Assembly (NCBI RefSeq): GCF_003002815.1
Contig: NZ_PVTF01000018.1
Coordinates: 62,001-126,000 of the forward strand
Direction of reading: 5' to 3'
Length of the DNA: 64,000 bases
Origin: Umezawaea tangerina
GTDB lineage: Bacteria; Actinomycetota; Actinomycetes; Mycobacteriales; Pseudonocardiaceae
The position numbers and the translations under genes are program-made. Of the stretch, positions 57,283-64,000 are shown one piece after another. The notes under the pieces were generated by a model that saw only the letters and a list, made by a program, of their open reading frames with translations, was not told the origin of the DNA and searched no databases. Position 1 is the stretch's first letter. Every line of letters starts with the position of its first letter.

Positions 57283-58812
57283 TCAACGGGCCAGTCGCTC
57301 GGCGAGCCCCGCGGTGTCCAGGAAGGAGCCGGCCGGGCGGGTCGACGGCCGCGCCGGGTCGGGCCGGGGGTCGCCGGGGCAGGTCGAGGAGCTCGGCGGC
57401 AGCACCCCGTCGACCAGGTAGTGGTCGACCACCGCGTCCACGCAGGCGTTGCCGCTGTTGTAGACGCCGTGCTTGCCCTCGTCCAGCACGGTGAGCAGGT
57501 TGTCGCCCAGCCTGCTCGCCATCGCGGGCCCGCCCTCGTACTGGGTCTGCGTGTCGCCCTCGGCCTGCACGACCAGGCCCACCGGGTAGCCGTCGCGCTT
57601 GAGCGGGACCATCGGTCCGGGCGGGGTGAACGAGCGGAAGGTGCACGCGGTCGGGGCGGCGCGCAGCACGCCGAAGCCGTAGGGGTAGCGGTCGCGGAAC
57701 ACCCGCATGTCCTCGTAGTAGGTCTCCAGGTCGCGCGGCCAGTCGGCCTCGCAGGTGATCGTGGTGAAGACGCCGGACTTGAGCTCCCCCTTGGCGGAGG
57801 CGGCGAACCTGGCGCTCTGCTCGGCGGCGGCCTGCGGCGTGGTGCCCGCGCCGCCGTTCAGCCCGCCGACCACACCCGCCAGGTCGGTCCACAGTGGACG
57901 GTAGCGGGAGCCGACGCCCACGGCGGCGTCGAACTCGCTGCGGGTGTGCGCGCCGACCGGGTCGAGCGCCAGCCTCGCCGACGTCCGCTCGATGGTGGCC
58001 AGCACCTCGGGGCCGCTGCGGCCGAGCCCGAACACGTCGTCGTGCTCCGCGGCCCACTCCGACCACAGCTCGACGTTGCGCCGGGTGGCGACGGCCTGCC
58101 CCTTGGCCTGCTGGCGCCACAGCCACTCCGGGTGCACCGAGGAGTCCAGGACGCTGCGGTCGAGCCGGTAGGGGAACAGCGACCCGTACACGGCGCCGAG
58201 GTAGGTGCCGTAGGAGTAGCCGAGGTAGCTGATCCGGGGCTCGCCGAGCACCTCGCGGATCACGTCCAGGTCCCGCGCTGTGTTGGCGGTGTTGACGAAC
58301 CGCCGGATGCCGCCCGCCGAGGCCTGGCACGCGTCCTCGGCGGCCCGCGCCTCCGCCGTCCACTTCGCGAACTCCGAGTCCGGCGGCCGCGAGTCGGTCG
58401 TGGTGATCTCCGGCACCGCCCGGCAGGTGAGCGCGGTCGAGCCGCCGACGCCCCGCGGATCGAACCCGATCAGGTCATAGGACTTGGCCAGCGCGGTCGT
58501 GGAGAGGAAGGCGGGCATCCGCAGTCCGGACCCTCCGGGACCGCCGGGGTTGGCCACCAGGACACCGCGCCGCAGCTCGGTCGCCTTGCGCCTGCTGACC
58601 GCGAGCGAGATCCGGTCGAGGCCGGGGTCGGCGTAGTCCAGCGGCACGACGACCGAGGCGCACTCCAGGTCGCCCTGGCACGGCGCCCAGGTGAGCGTCT
58701 GGTTGTGGAACTCCGCCAACGGGTCCGGCGGTGTTGTCCGGGCCGACACCGCCGGCGACGAGGTCGCGAGGACCACGAGCACCGCAAGACCCACTGGGAC
58801 AAGCCTTCGCAA
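57283..58812 (-). CDS. Secreted S33 tripeptidyl aminopeptidase (alpha/beta hydrolase)
   Basis: The 509-residue protein starts at a TTG with GGGAGG seven bases upstream, giving a clean signal peptide (LRRLVPVGLAVLVVLATSSP, cleaved near AVSA). The oxyanion segment is VANPGGPGGSG, the nucleophile Ser201 lies in GYSYGTYLG, and the acid and base are in QAEGDTQT and DEGKHGVYNSGN. This matches Streptomyces Tap/SlpD-type exopeptidases, which remove N-terminal tripeptides outside the cell. A GTG at 58839 is an alternative start that would spoil the signal peptide. Confidence 0.92.
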   Translation of the reverse strand: MRRLVPVGLAVLVVLATSSPAVSARTTPPDPLAEFHNQTLTWAPCQGDLECASVVVPLDYADPGLDRISLAVSRRKATELRRGVLVANPGGPGGSGLRMPAFLSTTALAKSYDLIGFDPRGVGGSTALTCRAVPEITTTDSRPPDSEFAKWTAEARAAEDACQASAGGIRRFVNTANTARDLDVIREVLGEPRISYLGYSYGTYLGAVYGSLFPYRLDRSVLDSSVHPEWLWRQQAKGQAVATRRNVELWSEWAAEHDDVFGLGRSGPEVLATIERTSARLALDPVGAHTRSEFDAAVGVGSRYRPLWTDLAGVVGGLNGGAGTTPQAAAEQSARFAASAKGELKSGVFTTITCEADWPRDLETYYEDMRVFRDRYPYGFGVLRAAPTACTFRSFTPPGPMVPLKRDGYPVGLVVQAEGDTQTQYEGGPAMASRLGDNLLTVLDEGKHGVYNSGNACVDAVVDHYLVDGVLPPSSSTCPGDPRPDPARPSTRPAGSFLDTAGLAERLAR

Positions 58813-58929
58813 GACCGGACCTCCCGTTGATGAGCGCACCGGTAGGAAGGTAGGGCGCCGCGCCCCGGTCCGAGCGCTTCTGTCACCCGTTGCGGTGATC
58901 TCCTGACCGGACGTGCGATCGTTGTCGGT

Positions 58930-60132
58930 ATGACCAGCTCAGCCGGTGCTGAGGGGCAGCAGGCCTGGCCCGAGCTGTCCCGCACGACGTTGCGCGACCT
59001 CGAACGCGCGTCGGGCGACCTGGCCGCGTCCAGCGTGTCGGAGATGGAGCGCAGGCTGCCGTGGTTCCGGCGGATGCCCGCCGACCAGCGCGCGAGCGTG
59101 CTGCTGCTCATCCAGAACGGGGTCGCCGGGTTCGTGTCCTGGCTGGACGACCCGCGCCAGGCCATCCGGCTGACCGCGGAGGCGTTCCGGTCCGCGCCCA
59201 AGGACATCTCGCGCTGGGTCAGCCTGCGGCAGACCGTGGAGCTGGTGCGGATCGCGCTGGAGCTCTTCGAGCAGCAGCTGCCCAGGCTCGCGGCCGACGA
59301 CGCCGAACGGGCGCGGCTCACCGAGGGCGTGCTGCGCTACGGGCGCGAGATCGCCTTCTCCGCGGCCACGTCGTACGCGGCCGCCGCCGAGGCGCGCGGC
59401 GCGTGGGACGCCCGGCTGGAGGCCCTCGTCGTCGACGGGATCGTGCGCGGGGACGCCGAGGAGTCGCTGCTGTCCCGCGCGGCCGCGCTCGGCTGGGACC
59501 CGGCCGCGGAGGCGACCGTGCTGGTCGGCAACCCGCCGTCGGACGACCCGCCCGCGGTCGTCTACGAGGTGCGCAGCCGGGCCGCGCGCAGCGCCCGGCC
59601 GGTGCTGCTGAGCGTGCAGGGCTCGCGGTTGGTCGTGGTGCTGGGCGGCGAGACCGACGACGGCGACGTGCTGGGCAAGATCGCCGAGGCGTTCGGCGAC
59701 GGCGCGGTGGTCGCCGGGCCGACGGTGGCCAGCCTCGCCGAGGCGCACCGCAGCGCCAGCGACGCGCTGTCCGGGCTGCGCGCGGTCGTCGGCTGGCCCA
59801 CCGCGCCCAGGCCCGTGCGGTCGCTCGACCTGCTGCCGGAACGGGCGCTCGCGGGCGACCCGGAGGCCGAGTGGCAGCTCGTCGACCGGATCGCCAGGCC
59901 GCTGGAGGAGGCCAGCGGGTCGCTGCTGGAGACCGTGGACACGTTCCTGGAGGTCGGCGGGGTCCTGGAGACGTGCGCGCGGAAGCTGTTCGTGCACCCG
60001 AACACCGTGCGCTACCGGCTGCGCCGGGTCACCGAGCTCACCGGGCGCAACGCCCACGACGCGCGCGACGCCCTCGTGCTGCGGATCGCGCTGTCGGTCG
60101 GGCGGCTGGCGAAGGCGCGCGGTCTGTGGTGA
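58930..60132 (+). CDS. fasR: PucR-family regulator of fatty acid synthesis (FasR-type)
   Basis: The 400-residue protein has an N-terminal helical region, a GGDEF-like central part and a C-terminal PucR helix-turn-helix (LEVGGVLETCARKLFVHPNTVRYRLRRVTELTG, about 350-382). It lies directly upstream of fabD-fabH-acpP-fabF. In Streptomyces coelicolor the equivalent FasR activates that operon; in M. tuberculosis the gene here is Rv2242. By position it should activate the fab promoter in the 204-bp gap downstream. It starts at an ATG and is divergent from the aminopeptidase. Confidence 0.9.
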   Translation: MTSSAGAEGQQAWPELSRTTLRDLERASGDLAASSVSEMERRLPWFRRMPADQRASVLLLIQNGVAGFVSWLDDPRQAIRLTAEAFRSAPKDISRWVSLRQTVELVRIALELFEQQLPRLAADDAERARLTEGVLRYGREIAFSAATSYAAAAEARGAWDARLEALVVDGIVRGDAEESLLSRAAALGWDPAAEATVLVGNPPSDDPPAVVYEVRSRAARSARPVLLSVQGSRLVVVLGGETDDGDVLGKIAEAFGDGAVVAGPTVASLAEAHRSASDALSGLRAVVGWPTAPRPVRSLDLLPERALAGDPEAEWQLVDRIARPLEEASGSLLETVDTFLEVGGVLETCARKLFVHPNTVRYRLRRVTELTGRNAHDARDALVLRIALSVGRLAKARGLW

Positions 60133-60336
60133 TGTGCCGCCGAATGTCGCTTTGCGCCCGTCGGATGTGACCGACACCGCACCGGTTGGTGGGTGACACA
60201 GGTCGCTCTGTACAACACGTGCTGACGTTCTTCGGACATGTCGCGGCAATTTTTGTGGAAACCCTACAACTACGCACCCTGGACTTCGTCGACAACGGCA
60301 TCACTGCGGACGCCCGCGACCGTGTTCAGTTGCACT
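60133..60336 (+). promoter_or_regulatory. Probable fab operon promoter region
   Basis: This 204-bp gap between fasR and fabD is AT-richer than its surroundings (for example GCAATTTTTGTGGAAACC near 60246). It contains GGTGGGTGACACAGGTCGC near 60187-60205, which could hold a FasR site. No strong ribosome site precedes the fabD GTG. The exact promoter cannot be fixed by eye. Confidence 0.45.
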
Positions 60337-61266
60337 GTGATCGCACTCCTCGCCCCCGGACAGGGTTCGCAGACTCCCGGCATGCTCGCCCCGTGGCTCG
60401 AGCTCGACGGGGCGCGGCAGCGGGTCGACGCCTGGGCCGAGGCCACGGGCCTGGACCTGGTCCGCCTGGGCACGACCGCCGAGGCCGAGGAGATCAAGGA
60501 CACCTCGATCACCCAGCCGCTCGTCGTGGCGCTGGCGCTGCTCGCGTTCGAGGAGCTGCGCCGGCGGGTCGAGCTGCCGTCGGACACCATCATCGGCGGG
60601 CACTCCGTCGGCGAGCTGGCCGCCGCCGCGATGGCCGGTGTGCTCAGCGCCGACGACGCCGTGGCGCTGGCCGCCGTGCGCGGGGCCGAGATGGCCGCCG
60701 CGTGCGCGCTGCACCCGACCGGCATGGCCGCCGTGCTCGGCGGCGACGAGGCCGAGGTGCTGGCCCGCCTCGCCGAGCTGGAGCTCACGCCCGCCAACCG
60801 CAACGGCGCGGGCCAGATCGTCGCCGCGGGCCCGCTGGACGCGCTCGACAAGCTGGTCGAGTCGCCCCCCGGCACCGCGAAGATCCGCAAGCTGCAGGTC
60901 GCGGGCGCGTTCCACACCGCCTTCATGGCCCCGGCCGAGGAAGCGCTGCGCACCCGCGCGGCGGACGTCGTCGCGAACGACCCCGCCCTGCCGCTGCTCT
61001 CCAACGCCGATGGCACGATCGTCACCGACGGCGCGGACGTGCTGCGCCGGTTGATCTCCCAGGTGACCCGCCCCGTGCGGTGGGACACCTGCCAGGCCAC
61101 CCTGGCCGGGCACGCCGTGCACGCGGTCGTCGAACTGCCTCCCGCGGGCGCGCTGACGGGTCTGGCCAAGCGAGAGTTGAAGGGCACCCCCACCTTGGCT
61201 TTGAAGACTCCGGAGCACCTCGACAAGGTCGCCGAGCTCCTGGCCACCGCGGAGGCCGGTCGATGA
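60337..61266 (+). CDS. fabD: Malonyl-CoA:ACP transacylase FabD
   Basis: The 309-residue enzyme loads malonate onto AcpP. The nucleophile is Ser90 in GGHSVGELAAAAMAG; LAPGQGSQTPGM is the N-terminal motif and the base is His in GAFHTAFMAPAE (about 191). The GTG at 60337 agrees with the usual FabD N-terminus, so the longer frame from 60238 is rejected. The stop overlaps the fabH ATG by 4 bp. Confidence 0.96.
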   Translation: MIALLAPGQGSQTPGMLAPWLELDGARQRVDAWAEATGLDLVRLGTTAEAEEIKDTSITQPLVVALALLAFEELRRRVELPSDTIIGGHSVGELAAAAMAGVLSADDAVALAAVRGAEMAAACALHPTGMAAVLGGDEAEVLARLAELELTPANRNGAGQIVAAGPLDALDKLVESPPGTAKIRKLQVAGAFHTAFMAPAEEALRTRAADVVANDPALPLLSNADGTIVTDGADVLRRLISQVTRPVRWDTCQATLAGHAVHAVVELPPAGALTGLAKRELKGTPTLALKTPEHLDKVAELLATAEAGR

Positions 61267-62240
61267 CCTCCATCAAGCTCCCGGCGGCGCTGTCCGGGAC
61301 GCGCATCCTCGGCATCGGGAGCTACCAGCCCGAGACGATCGTCACCAACCACGACCTCGCGAAGGTCATGGAGACGTCGGACGAGTGGATCCGCGACCGC
61401 GTAGGCATCGTGAGCCGCCGGTTCGCGGGCAAGGACGAGAAGCTGACCGACATGGCCGTGGAGGCGGGCGCGAAGGCGATCGCCGACTCCGGCCTCACCC
61501 CCGGCGACGTCGACGCCGTGATCGTCGCGACCTGCACCATGCCGTCGCCGATCCCGAACGCCGCGGCGCAGGTCGCCGAGCGCATCGGCGTGACCGCCGC
61601 GCCCGCGTTCGACGTGAACGCCGCGTGCGCCGGCTTCTGCTACGCCCTGGCGACCGCGTCGGACATGGTCCGCTCGGGCAGCTCCCGCAACGTGCTGGTG
61701 ATCGGCGCCGAGAAGCTCACCGACTGGGTGGACCCGACGGACCGCTCCACCGCGATCATCTTCGCCGACGCGGCGGGCGCCGTCGTGGTCGGTCCCGGCG
61801 ACGAGCCGAGCATCGGCCCGGTCGCCTGGGGCAGCGCGGGCGAGCTGGCGGACACCATCGCCATCGCCGACCGCAACTCCTCGATCCACCAGGAGGGCCA
61901 GGCGGTCTTCCGCTGGGCGACCACCCAGATCGCCCCCGTGGCGATCCGCGCGGTCGAGCTGGCGGGCGTCGAGCTGTCCGACGTGGACGTGTTCGTGCCG
62001 CACCAGGCGAACCTGCGGATCGTCGAGGCGATCGCGAAGCGGTTGCGCAGCAAGGGTGCGCGTGAGGACATGGTCATCGCGCGTGACATCGTGGAGTCCG
62101 GCAACACGTCCTCCGCCTCGATCCCGATGGCGCTCGACCACATGCGGGCGGCAGGCGAGATCTCCAGCGGGGACGTGGTGCTGCTCATGGGCTTCGGAGC
62201 GGGCCTGTCCTACGCGGGACAGGTCGTCCGGTGTCCGTGA
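61263..62240 (+). CDS. fabH: 3-oxoacyl-ACP synthase III FabH
   Basis: The 325-residue initiating condensing enzyme joins acyl-CoA starter to malonyl-ACP. The catalytic Cys122 is in DVNAACAGFCYAL, with His in VFVPHQANLRI and Asn in ESGNTSSASIP. It overlaps fabD by 4 bp. Having FabH inside the fab operon matches Streptomyces rather than mycobacteria, where the operon lacks it, and fits branched or straight starter units typical of this order. Confidence 0.96.
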   Translation: MTSIKLPAALSGTRILGIGSYQPETIVTNHDLAKVMETSDEWIRDRVGIVSRRFAGKDEKLTDMAVEAGAKAIADSGLTPGDVDAVIVATCTMPSPIPNAAAQVAERIGVTAAPAFDVNAACAGFCYALATASDMVRSGSSRNVLVIGAEKLTDWVDPTDRSTAIIFADAAGAVVVGPGDEPSIGPVAWGSAGELADTIAIADRNSSIHQEGQAVFRWATTQIAPVAIRAVELAGVELSDVDVFVPHQANLRIVEAIAKRLRSKGAREDMVIARDIVESGNTSSASIPMALDHMRAAGEISSGDVVLLMGFGAGLSYAGQVVRCP

Positions 62241-62316
62241 GCGGACCACCCATCAGTGCCCCGGCGGGACGGGACTGCCGTCCCCGCCGTCCACAGCAAG
62301 AAGGAAGGGACTTTCA

Positions 62317-62556
62317 GTGAGCAACGAGGACATCCAGAAGGGGCTTGCCGAGATCGTCGAAGAGGTCGCCGGTGTCGCAGCCGACGACGTGACGGTCGAG
62401 AAGTCCTTTGTGGACGACCTGGACATCGACTCGCTGTCCATGGTGGAGATCGCCGTGCAGGCCGAGGACAAGTTCGGCGTGAAGATCCCGGACGACGAGC
62501 TGGCCAACCTCAAGACCGTGGGCGATGCGGTGACCTACATCGCTAGCAAGGCATGA
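62317..62556 (+). CDS. acpP: Acyl carrier protein AcpP
   Basis: The 79-residue acidic protein has the phosphopantetheine Ser39 in DLDIDSLSMVEIA. The GTG at 62317 has AAGGAAGGGA upstream. It carries growing acyl chains for FabH and FabF and is the likely octanoyl donor for LipB. Its stop overlaps the fabF ATG by 4 bp. Confidence 0.96.
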   Translation: MSNEDIQKGLAEIVEEVAGVAADDVTVEKSFVDDLDIDSLSMVEIAVQAEDKFGVKIPDDELANLKTVGDAVTYIASKA

Positions 62557-63788
62557 CCACAAATCACGACGTCGTCGTCACCGGGCTGGGTGCAACCACC
62601 CCGCTCGGTGGCGATGTCGCCACCACCTGGGACGCGCTGCTCGCCGGTCGCAGCGGCGTGTCGACCAACAACATGGACTGGGTCGAGCGCTTCGACCTGC
62701 CGGTGCGGATCGCCGCGCAGCTCGCGGTCGACCCCACCGAGGTGCTTCCCAGGGTCGAGGCCCGCAGGCTGGACCGCAGCGAGCAGGTGGCGATGATCGC
62801 CGCCCGCGAAGCGTGGAAGGACGCGGGCCACAGCGACGACACCGTCGACAAGGACCGCCTGGCGGTCATCGTCGGCACCGGCATCGGCGGCGCCATGACG
62901 CTGCTGAACCAGGACGACCTGCTCGAGGAGCACGGCCTGCGCAAGGTCTCGCCCCTCACCGTGCCGATGCTGATGCCGAACGGCCCGGCCGCGCACGTGG
63001 GCCTGGAGTTCAAGGCCCGCGCCGGGGTGCACGCCCCGGTGTCGGCCTGCGCGTCGGGCGCCGAGGCGCTCGCGTGGGCGTGGCGGATGATCCGCACCGG
63101 TGAGGCCGACGTCGTGGTGGCCGGAGGCGCGGAAGCGTGCATCTGCGCCATCCCGGTGGCCGGGTTCTCGCAGGCGCGCACGATGAGCACCCGCAACGAC
63201 GAGCCGGAGAAGGCCTCGCGGCCCTTCGACACCGGCCGCGACGGGTTCGTCCTCGGCGAAGGCGCCGGGATCATGGTGCTGGAGCGCGCGGACTTCGCCG
63301 CCGCCCGCGGCGCCAAGGTCTACGGACGGCTCGCCGGCATCGGCACCAGCTCCGACGGCTACCACATCACCGCCCCCGACCCCGAGGGCACCGGACAGGC
63401 ACGGGCGATCAGCGCGGCCCTGCGGACCGCGGGCCTCGACCCGAGCGACGTCGGCCACGTCAACTGCCACGCCACGTCCACCCCGGTGGGCGACGTCGCG
63501 GAGACGGTCGCCATCCGCAAGGCCATCGGCGACCACCCGGTGCTGAACGCCCCCAAGGGCGCGCTCGGCCACCTGCTGGGCGCGGCCGGGGCCGTGGAGG
63601 GGATCGTCACGCTGCTGTCGATCAGGGACGGCGTGATCCCGCAGACGCTGAACCTGGACAACCTGGATCCGGCGGTGGAGCTGGACGTGGTGGCGGGAGA
63701 GCCCCGGAAGGTGAAGCTGGAGGCGGCGGTGAACGACGCTTTCGGGTTCGGTGGTCACAACGTGGCGTTGGCGTTCACGCCTGCGTAG
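62553..63788 (+). CDS. fabF: 3-oxoacyl-ACP synthase II FabF
   Basis: The 411-residue elongating condensing enzyme has Cys166 in VSACASGAEA, His306 in NCHATSTPVGD and His340 in KGALGHLLGAAG. GFGGHNVALAF closes the protein. It completes fabD-fabH-acpP-fabF and extends acyl-ACP chains. In M. tuberculosis the corresponding gene here is kasA. Confidence 0.96.
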   Translation: MTTNHDVVVTGLGATTPLGGDVATTWDALLAGRSGVSTNNMDWVERFDLPVRIAAQLAVDPTEVLPRVEARRLDRSEQVAMIAAREAWKDAGHSDDTVDKDRLAVIVGTGIGGAMTLLNQDDLLEEHGLRKVSPLTVPMLMPNGPAAHVGLEFKARAGVHAPVSACASGAEALAWAWRMIRTGEADVVVAGGAEACICAIPVAGFSQARTMSTRNDEPEKASRPFDTGRDGFVLGEGAGIMVLERADFAAARGAKVYGRLAGIGTSSDGYHITAPDPEGTGQARAISAALRTAGLDPSDVGHVNCHATSTPVGDVAETVAIRKAIGDHPVLNAPKGALGHLLGAAGAVEGIVTLLSIRDGVIPQTLNLDNLDPAVELDVVAGEPRKVKLEAAVNDAFGFGGHNVALAFTPA

Positions 63789-64000
63789 GTGGGTTGGGTT
63801 TTGGGTTTGAGTTTCGGGTAGTGCGGTCCGGGAGCCCGGTCGTGCGCTGGTCTGTTCTTGGGGTGCGTCGGGTGGCGTGGTCCGGGGGTGGGGTGGCGTG
63901 GGGCCGGGTTTTTGGTGTTCTGGGGGTGCCGCTGTGGGCTCGCCCGGTATGGGTGGCTCGGTGGGGCTCACCCGGTGTCGCTACCGCGGACTCCGGGGTA
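63789..64000. other. G/T-rich tail after fabF, no gene seen
   Basis: The last 212 bp are strongly G/T-skewed on the plus strand (for example GGGTTTTGGGTTTGAGTTTC near 63794). No good reading frame with a ribosome site and no clear hairpin is visible. A gene on the minus strand could begin outside the window. Confidence 0.5.

Overview
The window is high-GC actinobacterial chromosome. Very strong G/C bias at third codon positions, many GTG/TTG starts, leaderless-looking promoters, and gene order and protein character all suggest the Pseudonocardiales (Saccharothrix/Actinosynnema/Lentzea-like). The genus is an inference. Most of it is a conserved core that, from memory, runs parallel to Mycobacterium tuberculosis Rv2192c-Rv2245: qcrB-qcrA-qcrC-ctaE / trpD / ctaF-ctaC / asnB / iscA-like / glycerate kinase / DUF3043 / cobU-cobT-cobS / ilvE / pepA / lpd-sucB / TIGR01777 / lipB ... 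lipA / ahpE / DUF3052 / aceE / PucR regulator / fabD-fabH-acpP-fabF. Lineage-specific genes are interleaved in blocks.

Layout. 1-2.5 kb: two type VII (WXG/ESX-like) secretion-type proteins on the minus strand, the second a very proline-rich repeat protein cut by the left edge. 3-12 kb: aerobic respiration (bc1 complex qcrCAB, oxidase subunits ctaE, ctaF, ctaC) with a stand-alone RAM-domain protein, a pseudo-receiver protein, trpD and a PlsC-like acyltransferase. 12-18 kb: asnB, a 1 kb repeat-rich non-coding stretch with a 14-bp tandem array, then a FAD monooxygenase/TetR pair and a small orphan ORF. 18-24 kb: Fe-S carrier, glycerate kinase, DUF3043, aldo/keto reductase and the cobU-cobT-cobS lower-ligand/nucleotide-loop operon. 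24-29 kb: ilvE, an APC permease, pepA. 29-35 kb: lpdA, sucB (two lipoyl domains), a TIGR01777 epimerase, a PAP2 phosphatase, lipB. 35-44.8 kb: an accessory block (Tat-exported beta-lactamase-fold protein plus ArsR-type regulator, three-gene ABC exporter, SDR/TetR, lectin-like protein, LLM/TetR, SDR) that separates lipB from lipA. 44.8-50 kb: lipA, a saccharopine-dehydrogenase-like reductase, an LLM monooxygenase, a 116-bp MITE-like hairpin, tRNA-Val and ahpE-DUF3052. 50-64 kb: aceE; an FMN riboswitch controlling ribM; a beta-propeller phytase; a sortase substrate; a mechanosensitive-channel-like protein; a secreted tripeptidyl aminopeptidase; fasR and the fabD-fabH-acpP-fabF operon.

How the genes work together. 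AceE (E1), SucB/DlaT (E2) and Lpd (E3) can form pyruvate dehydrogenase. LipB and LipA make the lipoate that E2 needs, and the acetyl-CoA feeds the FasR-controlled fab operon, whose acyl carrier protein supplies the octanoyl group to LipB. QcrCAB and CtaCEF are parts of the actinobacterial bc1-aa3 supercomplex; ctaD is not in the window. No prophage, CRISPR array, transposase or complete natural-product cluster was seen. The most distinctive elements are the FMN-riboswitch/ribM unit, the MITE-like inverted repeat, the tRNA abutting ahpE, the 14-bp tandem array, the proline-rich ESX-type protein, the pseudo-receiver, and several well-formed TetR-type operators.
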